Of a stretch of 64,000 bases of DNA, positions 42,611 through 51,455 are shown piece after piece; the first letter of the stretch is position 1; every line of letters starts with the position of its first letter. The stretch is from the NCBI GenBank assembly GCA_016707425.1, contig JADJHU010000014.1, positions 1 to 64,000 on the forward strand, given 5' to 3'. The notes beneath the pieces are model-generated. The model had not been told where the DNA came from and ran no database searches. It saw only the letters and a program-made list of their open reading frames with translations. The stretch comes from Gammaproteobacteria bacterium (GTDB taxonomy: Bacteria > Pseudomonadota > Gammaproteobacteria > Steroidobacterales > Steroidobacteraceae). Both the position numbers and the translations under genes were made by a program.

Positions 42611-43876
42611 ATGACAGGACCGGTGTGGAGTCCCCGGGAGCGGCCCGAGTGGCTCATGGAGGTCAACCGGGTCGGGCGGGGGCTCGGGCGGGAGGGGGTG
42701 CAGCCGGTCTCGTTCGATATTGGCTCGCTGCACCGCGAGGCCAGCCGGAACAGGGGTGGGCTGACGGACTTCGGCAGCGACGACTATCTCGAACCGCTGA
42801 CCCGGCTCGTGCAGGCCATCGGGACGGAGGCCGGGCTTCATTTCGGCGGTGCGCTCGCAACCCGCGACGAGATCGTCAACGCCCTCGAATGTCGGCTCTG
42901 GCTGGCTGATCTCTACCGACGCCATCCGGAGATCGAGCAGGTCGAGATCGGGCAGCCGATCTTCGTCGGCGGCATGGGGCGCTCCGGTACGAGCATCGTG
43001 CATGAGACGCTTGCGGCGGCACCGGACGTTCAGGCGCTCGCGACCTGGGAGATCCGGGCTCCCTGGATCTATGAGCTGCCCCCGGGTGAACGTGATCGGG
43101 CACGTGACGACGCCTGGAGAGCCGTGCGTCACAGCTGGTATGGCCTGGCCCCGGAGCTCGAGGCGCTGCACCAGATGGGGCGCGACATGCCCCAGGAATG
43201 CGCGTGGGTCCTGAACCAGTGCTTTACGACGGACTATTTCGGCAGCGCGCTGCTCTACATCCCCGCGTATCAGCGCTGGATGCTCGGGGCCGATCAGACG
43301 CCGAGCTATATGCAGCACAGGCGCTTTCTCAAGGCCATCCAGTGGCTGAGGGGAGGGGACGGGAAGCGCTGGATCCTGAAGACGCCCACGCACGAGCGCT
43401 GTCTCGAGACGATCTTCGCGGTCTACCCGGACGCACAATTCGTGTGGACGCATCGTGATCCGCTCAGGGCGCTCGCGTCATCCATGAGCATCCTCGCCAC
43501 GCTGATCTGGAGCCGTTCGGACCGGATCCTGGACACCACCGTGGTCGCTCGGGAAGCGCTCGCCGTGCTGCCTGCCGTGCTCGAGCGGGCCGTGCAGTTC
43601 GATCGTGGCGTGGCGAAGTCCCGGGTGAGCGGCGTCGTCTATGGCGCCTTCCAGCGAGCACCGGTGGCGACCCTGGCACGCGTGCGCACGAGCTTTGGTC
43701 TCGGGACGAACGACGGAATCCTCGCGGCCATGCAGCGCTATATCGACTCCCGCCCGCAGCACGCGAGCGGGGAACATCGTTACGGCCAGGAACTGCTCGG
43801 TCTCGACGATCTGCGCGAGGCCCGCGGGCCGCTGCTGGATTATCAGAAATACTTCAGCATCGAGTCCGAGTGGTGA
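42611..43876 (+). CDS. Sulfotransferase-family protein (PAPS-dependent)
   Basis: A 421-residue cytoplasmic protein. The 5'-phosphosulfate loop is GGMGRSGTSIVHETL (about residues 120-134) and the 3'-phosphate-binding region includes WTHRDPLRALAS. ILKTPTHE lies between them. It should transfer sulfate from PAPS to a hydroxyl group. It starts 3 nt after the molybdenum alpha subunit, so it is tightly coupled to a C-H hydroxylase, and the alcohol made by that enzyme is an obvious candidate substrate (inference). The large N-terminal region (1-115) resembles uncharacterised bacterial relatives. Confidence 0.87.
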   Translation: MTGPVWSPRERPEWLMEVNRVGRGLGREGVQPVSFDIGSLHREASRNRGGLTDFGSDDYLEPLTRLVQAIGTEAGLHFGGALATRDEIVNALECRLWLADLYRRHPEIEQVEIGQPIFVGGMGRSGTSIVHETLAAAPDVQALATWEIRAPWIYELPPGERDRARDDAWRAVRHSWYGLAPELEALHQMGRDMPQECAWVLNQCFTTDYFGSALLYIPAYQRWMLGADQTPSYMQHRRFLKAIQWLRGGDGKRWILKTPTHERCLETIFAVYPDAQFVWTHRDPLRALASSMSILATLIWSRSDRILDTTVVAREALAVLPAVLERAVQFDRGVAKSRVSGVVYGAFQRAPVATLARVRTSFGLGTNDGILAAMQRYIDSRPQHASGEHRYGQELLGLDDLREARGPLLDYQKYFSIESEW

Positions 43877-43889
43877 AGGCATCGCAGGC

Positions 43890-45005
43890 ATGAGCAGGCG
43901 CATCGCGTCGCAGGAGCTCGCGGAGGCCTACGATCAGTGGCTCGAGGTGCAGCGGGACCTGGCCGCGGCGATGTGCGGCCATGAGCCGCTGGATCAGCCG
44001 GGGATCTGGGCCGAGGGCTACCGGCACCTGATCCGGCTGATGGCGTCCGCCTCGCTCATGTATGTCGAGATGGACGATCCCCTGAATCCCTGTTTCTACC
44101 GGGATACCGACGAGCTGCGCAAGCTCACGCTCGACAACCCGGACAACCACTATCTGCGCGCGCGCGTTTCGGCCGGGCACACCTATCGTCTTTCCGGCCG
44201 GCTCGGCAGCTCGATCTATCATGGCCTGACGATCGAGCGCAGTCACATCGCTCCAGGTGGTCACGCCGTGCTCGTACAGGTCGAGCTCGAGGACTTCGTG
44301 CGCGCTGCCGACCGGCGCTTCGAGCTGTGGCTGGGCGGCGAACCTCGCGCCTCGTGCTGGCTCGCGCTGCCGCCGGACACGCACTCGATCTTCCTGCGCC
44401 AGACCTTCGCCGACCCTGCCAGGCGTGAGCTCGCGGAGCTGCGGATCGAGCGGCTCGGTATGGCGGAGTACCGGCCCGCGAGCGTCGATGTACAGGCACG
44501 GCGCATTCGTGAGGCCGCCGCTTTCGCCAGGTGGTGGGGCGAACGCGCACTCGCCATCGGCCGCGGCTTCTCGGGCATCAGGAATGCGCTGCACTCGCGG
44601 GGTCGCGGCAATCGGGATCCGGGCGGCGACCGGCTGATCGACTATTTCGGCGGGGGTTGGGAGCTCGAGCCCGACGACGCGCTCCTGGTCACGCTCCGCG
44701 CGAACTCGCCCTTCCGCTACTGGGGTTTCCAGCTCGCGAACTACTGGGCCGAGTCGCTCGACTACCGCTTCCTGAACGTCAGCGTCAATTCGCATCAGGC
44801 GGTCGCCAACGCCGACGGCTCCTGGACTTTGGTTCTGGCGCACGAGGATCCCGGCGTGCCCAACTGGCTGACGGTCGCCGGCCACCGCCAGGGCGTCATG
44901 ACGCTGCGCTGGCTGAAGGCGCGGGATGAACCCGGGCGCCCTGCGGTCGAGCGGGTCCGGAGGGTTGACGTTCGTGCCAGGATGAGGTCAATGGCTGTCC
45001 CATGA
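43890..45005 (+). CDS. DUF1214 domain-containing protein
   Basis: A 371-residue cytoplasmic protein without a signal peptide. The C-terminal half has the DUF1214 pattern (FRYWGFQLANYWAESLDYR, then GSWTLVLAHEDPGVPNWL). The biochemical function of this family is not established. It often lies beside sulfotransferase-family genes, as here (13 nt gap). The ATG at 43890 begins the conserved region; a longer frame overlaps the sulfotransferase. Its end overlaps the CoxS-like gene by 4 nt, so it is part of one long transcript with both molybdenum enzymes. Confidence 0.82.
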   Translation: MSRRIASQELAEAYDQWLEVQRDLAAAMCGHEPLDQPGIWAEGYRHLIRLMASASLMYVEMDDPLNPCFYRDTDELRKLTLDNPDNHYLRARVSAGHTYRLSGRLGSSIYHGLTIERSHIAPGGHAVLVQVELEDFVRAADRRFELWLGGEPRASCWLALPPDTHSIFLRQTFADPARRELAELRIERLGMAEYRPASVDVQARRIREAAAFARWWGERALAIGRGFSGIRNALHSRGRGNRDPGGDRLIDYFGGGWELEPDDALLVTLRANSPFRYWGFQLANYWAESLDYRFLNVSVNSHQAVANADGSWTLVLAHEDPGVPNWLTVAGHRQGVMTLRWLKARDEPGRPAVERVRRVDVRARMRSMAVP

Positions 45006-45472
45006 AAATCTCGCTGCACGTCAATTCCCGTCCTGTCGAAGCCGAGGTCGAGCCGCGCCTGCTGCTGGTGCACTTCCTGCGCGAGCGGCTGCGGCTCACG
45101 GGCACGCACATCGGCTGCGACACGAGCCAGTGCGGGGCCTGCACCGTGCACCTCGACGGATGCGCCGTGAAGAGCTGCACGCTGCTCGCCGTCCAGGCCG
45201 ACGGTTGCGAGGTCATCACCATCGAAGGACTCGCTCCCGAAGGCACCCTGCATCCGCTGCAGGCCGCTTTCCAGGAACATCACGCCCTGCAGTGCGGCTT
45301 CTGCACGCCCGGCATCGTCATGGTCGCTCACGGGCTCTTGGGGCGCGACTCGGCACCCGGCGAGGCGGAGATCCGCGCCGCGCTGGAGGGCAACCGCTGC
45401 CGCTGCACGGGGTATCAGAACATCGTGGATGCGATCCGCTGCGCCTGCGAGCGGGTGCGCGAAGGCACATGA
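45002..45472 (+). CDS. 2Fe-2S small subunit of a xanthine-oxidase-family molybdenum hydroxylase (CoxS-like)
   Basis: A 156-residue electron-transfer subunit with two 2Fe-2S clusters. The plant-ferredoxin-type N-terminal cluster is CDTSQCGACTVHLDG. The helical C-terminal cluster is CGFCTPGIVM...CRCTGYQNI. It passes electrons from the molybdenum site of the large subunit to FAD on the medium subunit. The ATG overlaps the DUF1214 stop, and its own stop overlaps the large-subunit ATG. All cluster ligands are present. Confidence 0.95.
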   Translation: MKISLHVNSRPVEAEVEPRLLLVHFLRERLRLTGTHIGCDTSQCGACTVHLDGCAVKSCTLLAVQADGCEVITIEGLAPEGTLHPLQAAFQEHHALQCGFCTPGIVMVAHGLLGRDSAPGEAEIRAALEGNRCRCTGYQNIVDAIRCACERVREGT

Positions 45473-47814
45473 GCGCCGGGCCGCCCGCCGCTCCGGTCGG
45501 CGCGCGCCTGCCGCGCCTCGAGGATCCGCGTCTGGTGAGCGGGCGCGGCTGCTTCGTCGATGACCTGCAGCTGCCCGGGATGCTGCACCTCGACATCCTG
45601 AGAAGCCCTCACGCCCATGCGCGCATCCATGCGATCGATGCAGCGGCCGCGCGTGCGCTGCCGGGAGTGGCCGCGGTCTACACGGGCACGGGGCTCGCGC
45701 AGTTCCTGCGTGTCCTGCCGAGCGCCGGGGGGATGGAGGGCTTCAATGCGCCCGAGCATCATGCGCTCGCGATCGAGCGGGTGCGCTTCGTGGGGGAGGG
45801 TGTGGCGGCCGTGCTCGCAACGGATCGCTACGTGGCACGCGATGCACGCGAGCTGATCCGGGTGAGCTACGAGGTGCTGCCAGCCGTGGCGGATCCGGAA
45901 GCGGCGCTGGCGCCCGATGCCCCTCTGCTGCACGAGGCGCTGGGAACCAACCGCGCCTTCGAGATGCGTATCGGCAGCGATGTCCGGGAGGCGCTCGAGC
46001 GGGCGGCGCACGTCGTACGCGGCCGCTTCGTCAACCAGCGCATCGTCCCGAACACCATGGAGACACGCGGTGCGGTGGCGCACTTCGAGCCCTGGGACGA
46101 GCGGCTCACGGTCTGGCTCTCCACACAGGCGCCACATCTCATGCGCCGCGAATTCGCCCGCTTTCTCGCCTTCCCCGAGCACCGGCTGCGCGTGATCGCG
46201 CCCGACGTGGGTGGCGCTTTCGGTGCCAAGAACAACCCCTATGCCGAAGAGCTGCTCGCCGCTGCGCTGGCGCTGAAGCACCGCGCGCCCGTGAAGTGGA
46301 TCGAGGAGCGCCAGGAGCACATGCTGGTCACGAGCCACGCGCGTGCGCAGACGGTGGAGTTGCATGCGGGCGTGCGTGAGGACGGCACGCTGCTCGCGCT
46401 GCACTATCGGCTCGTCGCCGACATGGGCGCCTATTACCACGCCATCACCCACATCGGCCCGATGATGACCGCGGCACTCATGACCGGCGCCTACCGCATC
46501 CCGTACGCCGCGACGGACATCGTCAGCGTATTCACGAACACGACGCCCACCGACCCCTATCGTGGTTTCGGCCGTGCCGAGGCAGCGTATTTCATCGAGC
46601 GCACCATGGATCTCATCGCCCGGGAGCTCGGGCTGGATGCCGTCGAGCTGCGGCGGCGCAATCTCATCCGCCGGGACGAATTTCCCTTTGCGACGCCCAC
46701 CGGCCACGTGCACGAGAGCGGGGACTTTCAGCTCTGTCTCGAGCGGGCACTCGAGCGGTTCGACTACGAGGGTGCGAGGCGCGAGCAGGCGCGGCTGCGC
46801 GCGACGGGACGCTGTATCGGCATCGGGCTCACGACCCACGCCTGGCGCGCGGGTTTTCCGTCCGTGCCCGGCGGCAAGGGCTATGTCATCAGCGGCTGGG
46901 AGAAGACGAGCGTCTCGATCGACCCGGGCGGTACGGTGCGCGCGGTGATCGGCACCTCGCCCCACGGCCAGGGCATCGTCACCACCACCGCGCAGATCGT
47001 AGCCGGGGAGCTCAGGATCGCGCCGCGGGACGTGCGCATCATCCACGGCGACACCGATGCGGTGACCCAGGGCAACGGCACGATGGGCAGCCGCTCGCTC
47101 GTGGTCGGCGGCAGTGCGACGCTGCTTGCGGCGAGGCAGCTGCGCGACAAGGCTGTTCGGCTCGCGGCGCATCTCCTGCGGGTCCCTGCGGAGCGCGTCA
47201 CGCTCGAGGCGGGCGTCTTCTCGGACTGCGGTGACCCGGCGCGACGCGTCACGCTCGCGGCCGTGGCGGCGCATGCCTTTGCCGGACCGCAGGATCTGCC
47301 CGAGGGACTCGAGCCCGGCCTCGAGGCCACGGCCTTCTTCGAGGCCCCGAACTTCACGAGCTGCTTCGGCACGCACGCCTGCGTCGTGGAAGTCGAGCCG
47401 CAGACCGGCGAGGTGCGGATCCTGCGCTATGTCGCGGTCGACGATATCGGCCGCGCGATCAATCCGATGATCGTCGAGGGCCAGCTGCACGGCGGACTCG
47501 CACAGGGGATCGGTCAGGCGCTCATGGAAGAGGCGAGCTACGATGCCGCGGGGCAGCCGCTTGCCGCTTCCTTCCTGGACTACGCGACGCCGCGCGCGAC
47601 CGACCTGCCGCGCTTCGAAGTCGAGCTCACCGAGACGCCTTCCACCGTGAATCCGCTCGGCGCCCGCGGCATCGGCGAGGCGGGCACCGTCGCCGCGCCG
47701 CCCGCCGTGGTGAACGCCGTGCTCGATGCGCTCGCACCCCTGGGCGTGCGCCACCTCGACATGCCGCTCACGCCACATAAGGTGTGGCGTGCGATCCGCG
47801 AGGCGGATGCGTGA
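45469..47814 (+). CDS. Molybdopterin-binding large subunit of a xanthine-oxidase-family hydroxylase (CoxL-like)
   Basis: A 781-residue catalytic subunit. The active loop reads TDPYRGFGRAEAAYFIER, unlike the AYxCSFR of true CO dehydrogenase, so it is an aldehyde-oxidase/aromatic-hydroxylase type. The catalytic glutamate is in ARGIGEAGTVAAPPAVVNA near the C terminus, with pterin-binding blocks GGAFGAKNN and QGIVTTTAQIV. It should hydroxylate an aldehyde, heterocycle or allylic carbon using water. The ATG at 45469 is coupled to the CoxS-like gene. No Tat leader, so it is cytoplasmic, unlike the alpha/beta enzyme upstream. Confidence 0.94.
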   Translation: MSAGPPAAPVGARLPRLEDPRLVSGRGCFVDDLQLPGMLHLDILRSPHAHARIHAIDAAAARALPGVAAVYTGTGLAQFLRVLPSAGGMEGFNAPEHHALAIERVRFVGEGVAAVLATDRYVARDARELIRVSYEVLPAVADPEAALAPDAPLLHEALGTNRAFEMRIGSDVREALERAAHVVRGRFVNQRIVPNTMETRGAVAHFEPWDERLTVWLSTQAPHLMRREFARFLAFPEHRLRVIAPDVGGAFGAKNNPYAEELLAAALALKHRAPVKWIEERQEHMLVTSHARAQTVELHAGVREDGTLLALHYRLVADMGAYYHAITHIGPMMTAALMTGAYRIPYAATDIVSVFTNTTPTDPYRGFGRAEAAYFIERTMDLIARELGLDAVELRRRNLIRRDEFPFATPTGHVHESGDFQLCLERALERFDYEGARREQARLRATGRCIGIGLTTHAWRAGFPSVPGGKGYVISGWEKTSVSIDPGGTVRAVIGTSPHGQGIVTTTAQIVAGELRIAPRDVRIIHGDTDAVTQGNGTMGSRSLVVGGSATLLAARQLRDKAVRLAAHLLRVPAERVTLEAGVFSDCGDPARRVTLAAVAAHAFAGPQDLPEGLEPGLEATAFFEAPNFTSCFGTHACVVEVEPQTGEVRILRYVAVDDIGRAINPMIVEGQLHGGLAQGIGQALMEEASYDAAGQPLAASFLDYATPRATDLPRFEVELTETPSTVNPLGARGIGEAGTVAAPPAVVNAVLDALAPLGVRHLDMPLTPHKVWRAIREADA

Positions 47815-48743
47815 TTCCGGCAGCCTTCGAATACCTGCGGCCACGCTCTCTGGAGGAAGCGGTGGCCTGTCTCCTGCAGCGCGAACCCGGTACTGCGGCG
47901 ATCCTGGCCGGCGGGATGAGTCTCATCCCTGCAATGAAACTGCGGCTCGCCCGGCCGGCCACGCTGGTGGACATCGTCCGCCTGCGCGGGCTTGCGGGCA
48001 TCGTGCGCAGCGCGGAGCATCTGCGCATCGGGGCGCTGACCACGCATGCCGCGCTCGGCGGTGCACCGGAACTCGCGCGATACCCCGTATTCGCCGAGAC
48101 GGCGGGTGTCGTTGCCGATCCGCAGATCCGCCACCGCGGCACTCTCGGCGGCTCACTCGCGTATGCCCATCCGGCGGCCGACTGGCCGGCCGTGTTTCTC
48201 GCGCTGCAGGGTGAAGCGCAGCTCTTCGGCCCCCAGGGGCGGCGCTCGGTGCCGGCCGAGGACTTCTTCACGGGCATCTTCGAGACGACTATCGGGGCGG
48301 GCGAGATTCTCACTGAAATCCGCTTTCCTTCTGTGCGTGAGCGTTCGGGTGCGGCCTACTCCAGGATGTGCCTGCAGGCTTCAGGTATGGCACTCGTGGG
48401 CGTGGCGGCGCAGATCATGCTGGACGCCGAGGGGCGCATCGACCATGCATCCATCGGTGTGACCGGCGTCAATGCGGTGCCCTTCCGTGCGCGCAGCCTC
48501 GAGATGCGGCTGCGCGGGGTGCTGCCGGCCGCAGCGGCGCTGCGAGATCTGTGTGCGACCGGGATTCCGGAAGCCGAGCCGTTGAGCGACCCGCATGCCG
48601 CAGCGGACTACCGGCTGCAGATGCTCAGGATTCATGCCGAACGTGCGCTCGGGCGGGCATTCGAGCGGGCGCGGGCGGCGGTTCCGGGACTCGGTTACAG
48701 TGCCCCGGTGACGCGCGATGGGGAGCCGGTCGTGCGGCCCTGA
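47811..48743 (+). CDS. FAD-binding medium subunit of the molybdenum hydroxylase (CoxM-like)
   Basis: A 310-residue flavoprotein completing the S-L-M enzyme. FAD motifs are AILAGGMSLIPAMKLR (about 32-47) and VADPQIRHRGTLGGSLAYAHP (about 102-122). It accepts electrons from the 2Fe-2S subunit and passes them to quinone, NAD or another acceptor. The start is the GTG at 47811 overlapping the large-subunit stop; the ATG at 47784 would need a longer overlap and adds unrelated residues. It is the last gene of the apparent operon. Confidence 0.92.
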   Translation: MIPAAFEYLRPRSLEEAVACLLQREPGTAAILAGGMSLIPAMKLRLARPATLVDIVRLRGLAGIVRSAEHLRIGALTTHAALGGAPELARYPVFAETAGVVADPQIRHRGTLGGSLAYAHPAADWPAVFLALQGEAQLFGPQGRRSVPAEDFFTGIFETTIGAGEILTEIRFPSVRERSGAAYSRMCLQASGMALVGVAAQIMLDAEGRIDHASIGVTGVNAVPFRARSLEMRLRGVLPAAAALRDLCATGIPEAEPLSDPHAAADYRLQMLRIHAERALGRAFERARAAVPGLGYSAPVTRDGEPVVRP

Positions 48744-48754
48744 CCGCAGAATGA

Positions 48755-48905
48755 TTCGGTACGTTCTGGCTGGTGTTCGGCGGCTGTTGCAGTGCGGTGC
48801 TGGCAGCAGGATTTCCGGAACTGGGCATCGGCCTCGCGCTGGCCCTCATCCATCTCGTCAGCATCCCGGTCACCAATACCTCGGTGAATCCGGCGCGCTC
48901 CCCCC
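48755..48905 (+). pseudogene. Aquaporin Z remnant with a large internal deletion
   Basis: One frame reads FGTFWLVFGGCCSAVLAAGF and PELGIG, matching the first membrane span of AqpZ (GTFWLVLGGCGSAVLAA). It then continues directly with LALALIHLVSIPVTNTSVNPARS, matching the fifth span and the second NPA loop. The middle of the protein, including the first NPA loop, is missing; both segments end in similar GIG/IGL sequence, so a deletion between short repeats is likely. There is no start codon and the rest of the C terminus is gone. This is gene debris downstream of the molybdenum operon. Confidence 0.75.
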
Positions 48906-48978
48906 GGAACCGGGCGTGCGCTGTGCCGTTAGCTTCGGCGGGATCGGCGCGGCGCGTTCATGTGCGAGAGGGGGAGAC

Positions 48979-49233
48979 GTGGATATCCTTCCAGGCTATC
49001 GACTGCATCCACTGAGCCAGAGCGAGGGCGGTGGTTTTGTCGTCGAGTTCATCGCGTATCCGAACTGCCAGGGCTGGGGAAGCACGGCGGACGAAGCAGT
49101 CGCCGCGGCACGCTGCATGCTCGACCGCGTGCGTGGGGTGGCGGCATCCGGGAGCAGTGCGCCGGTCGTGCTGGTGCACTGGAGGCTGTCGGACAGCCTG
49201 CCCGGAGCCGACGACGCTTCGAAGCACCATTGA
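48979..49233 (+). CDS. Orphan HicB-like small protein
   Basis: An 84-residue protein with a GTG start preceded by a strong AGAGGGGGA site. Its core (YRLHPLSQSEGGGFVVEFIA, then NCQGWGSTADEAVAAARCML) follows the HicB antitoxin pattern: a beta strand, GG-F, a G-x-G-x-T turn and an EA-rich helix. No HicA toxin gene is adjacent and no DNA-binding tail is evident, so it is either an orphan antitoxin-like domain or a leftover of a toxin-antitoxin module. It lies next to the aquaporin remnant. Confidence 0.55.
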   Translation: MDILPGYRLHPLSQSEGGGFVVEFIAYPNCQGWGSTADEAVAAARCMLDRVRGVAASGSSAPVVLVHWRLSDSLPGADDASKHH

Positions 49234-49238
49234 CCTGA

Positions 49239-51365
49239 TCATCGATCGGTCTGCAGCACTTCCGTGGCCAGGCCGAGGCGCAGGTCGCGGATGAGCGCAG
49301 AAAGCGAGGCGATGGGTGCCGAACAGCTCGCGCCGCGACATAGGTAGGCGACGGCGCGCGCCTGCGGCACCTTGCCGGCGAGAGACGGCGGGAGCGCGGG
49401 TGCATCGGCCGGCACGGCGAGCACCATGCGTCGTGGTGCATAGAGCTTGTCGAGCTCCTGCTGCCACCGCCGGATCTCCTCCTGCTCGCCGCGCAGGACG
49501 ATGATCTGCGGCGGATGCAGGTATTCCTCCAGCGCCGAGAGAAGCGTGGCGTGGCCCTGCGGCTGGCGCAGCATCGCGGGCCAGCCCGCACGCAGCGCGC
49601 GCTCGGCAGCCGCCAGATAACGCGGCTCACCGAGCAGCCATCCTGCACGCTGCAGGACGAAAGCCGCCACGCCATTGCCCGCCGGCATGGCATCGTCCCC
49701 GAAGACTTTCGGGCGATGGATGAGTGCCTCGTGGTCGTCGGCGGTGAAGAAGAAACCACCGCTCTCACGGTCCTCGAAGTGCTCGAGGAGCACTTCGAGG
49801 AGCTCCTGCATGAAGGTCAGCTCATCGGTGCGGAAGCGCGCCTGCTGCAGCTCGAGCACGGCATCGGCGAGGAAGGCGTAATCATCGAGATAGGCGGCGA
49901 GATGCGCGCGCCCGTCGCGCGCCGTGGCGAGCAGACGCCCGTTGCGCCAGAGGGTCGCCCGGAGGAACTCGAGCGACCGGCTGGCCGAATCGATGAGCTG
50001 TTCACGGGTGAGGGACGGCCCGGGTGCGGCCGCAGCCTGCATGCCGGGCGAGCGCGCGGCGATCGCCATGCCGCGGATCATGAGTGCATTCCAGCTCGCG
50101 AGGATCTTCTCGTCGCGCGCCGGCCGGGTGCGCGCATTGCGGATCGTCAGCAGCCTTGCGCGCGCCGCATCGAGCCTGCGCTCCACCTCCTCGACACTGA
50201 TGGCAAGCTCTTCCGCGATCTCTTCGAGCGGCACGAAAGCATGCAGGTGCCACCGACCGTCGAAATTCGGCTCGCGGTCGAGCCCGAACCGGCGGGCGAA
50301 TGCCGCGTATTCCCCGGATGTGAGAGCCGCGGCCACCTCCGATCGGTCCCAGACGTAGAACCGGCCCTCGTGTCCCCCGGACTGGGCATCGATACTCGTG
50401 AAGTAGCCGCCCTCCGGGGACTGCATTTCGCGGAGGACCCAGCCGGCCGTCCCGGACGCTATGCGCGCGTAGAAGGCATCCCCCGTGGCGCCATTCGCCT
50501 GGGCATAGGCGGCGAGCAGCGCGCCGTTGTCATAGAGCATCTTCTCGAAGTGCGGGATCATCCAGTGCTCGTCGACCGAGTAGCGGCAGAAGCCTCCGCC
50601 GAGCTGGTCGTAGAGGCCGCCCTCGGCCATGCGCCGCAGTGTGAGCGTGGCCATGTAGAGCGCCTGCAGGTCCGGGTCCTCACCCAGGGCGGTGGCATGC
50701 CAGTCTCGCAGGCTGCGCTCGATCATCGCCGGATGCGGAAATTTCGGTGCACCGGCGAGTCCGCCCCACTGACGGTCGAAGTGCTGCGCGAACGTGGCAC
50801 GTGCCCGGTGCAGTGGCTCATCGGAGAGCGGCGTGTCTGGTCCTGCCGGCGGTGGCGTGAGCTCGGCGAATATCCGCGCAAGCGCATCGTCCTGCCCGCG
50901 CAGCTCCTCACGGCGGTCGCGGTAGAAGTCGGCGACCCGTACCAGGAGCTCCCGGAACCCGGGCAGGCCGTGGCGGGATTCGCGCGGGAAGTACGTGCCG
51001 CCGAAGAAGGGCCGCTGATCGTCGTGTGCGAGGAACATCGTCAGCGGCCAGCCGCCCGGACGGCGGGTGAGCAGCTGGTGGGCGACCTGGTAGATGCGGT
51101 CGAGGTCGGGGCGCTCTTCACGATCGACCTTGATGTTCACGAACCGTTCGTTCAGGAGCTTCGCCGTGTCGGGATCCTCGAAGCTCTCCCGCTCCATGAC
51201 ACTGCACCACCAGCAGGCCGAGTAACCGATGCTCAGGTGAATCGGCCTGCCTTCGCGCCGCGCCCGCCCGAGCGCCTCCTCACCCCAGGCATACCAGTCG
51301 ACGGGGTTGTGCGCATGCTTCAGGAGATACGGGCTCGTCTCCTTCGCCAGCCGGTTGGTGGGCAT
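49239..51365 (-). CDS. Thioredoxin-domain / glycosidase-like protein of the SPATA20 (YyaL, DUF255) family
   Basis: A 708-residue protein beginning MPTNRLAKETSPYLL, the invariant family start, with the block KHAHNPVDWYAWGEEAL. The thioredoxin-like part reads IGYSACWWCSVMERESFED, where most relatives have CHWCH; both histidines are replaced here (CWWCS). An alpha/alpha barrel follows (GGLYDQLGGGFCRYSVDEHW, PHFEKMLYDNG). The family function is unknown. The start at 51365 is fixed by the conserved N terminus; longer frames run into the divergent rlmI gene. It is convergent with the HicB-like gene, with a 5-nt gap. Confidence 0.9.
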   Translation of the reverse strand: MPTNRLAKETSPYLLKHAHNPVDWYAWGEEALGRARREGRPIHLSIGYSACWWCSVMERESFEDPDTAKLLNERFVNIKVDREERPDLDRIYQVAHQLLTRRPGGWPLTMFLAHDDQRPFFGGTYFPRESRHGLPGFRELLVRVADFYRDRREELRGQDDALARIFAELTPPPAGPDTPLSDEPLHRARATFAQHFDRQWGGLAGAPKFPHPAMIERSLRDWHATALGEDPDLQALYMATLTLRRMAEGGLYDQLGGGFCRYSVDEHWMIPHFEKMLYDNGALLAAYAQANGATGDAFYARIASGTAGWVLREMQSPEGGYFTSIDAQSGGHEGRFYVWDRSEVAAALTSGEYAAFARRFGLDREPNFDGRWHLHAFVPLEEIAEELAISVEEVERRLDAARARLLTIRNARTRPARDEKILASWNALMIRGMAIAARSPGMQAAAAPGPSLTREQLIDSASRSLEFLRATLWRNGRLLATARDGRAHLAAYLDDYAFLADAVLELQQARFRTDELTFMQELLEVLLEHFEDRESGGFFFTADDHEALIHRPKVFGDDAMPAGNGVAAFVLQRAGWLLGEPRYLAAAERALRAGWPAMLRQPQGHATLLSALEEYLHPPQIIVLRGEQEEIRRWQQELDKLYAPRRMVLAVPADAPALPPSLAGKVPQARAVAYLCRGASCSAPIASLSALIRDLRLGLATEVLQTDR

Positions 51366-51455
51366 CAGAACGTCCCGGTCCGAAAATGCTATCTTACGGC
51401 CTGTTCCCGGGAGGGCGCGACCGCAGCAGCGCCGCAGTGAGCGAGCCTCGAGTCG

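Noticed and set aside
39869..43453. A 1194-codon open frame on the minus strand
   Set aside because: It lies antisense across the clearly coding molybdenum alpha and sulfotransferase genes, has low-complexity Arg/His/Pro-rich composition and no recognisable motif. It is an effect of high GC.
45469..47814. Carbon monoxide dehydrogenase large subunit
   Set aside because: The AYxCSFR active loop that defines form I CODH is replaced by PYRGFGRAE, so only the general molybdenum hydroxylase family can be claimed.
48979..49233. Complete HicAB toxin-antitoxin module
   Set aside because: No HicA-like gene with a catalytic histidine is found on either side.
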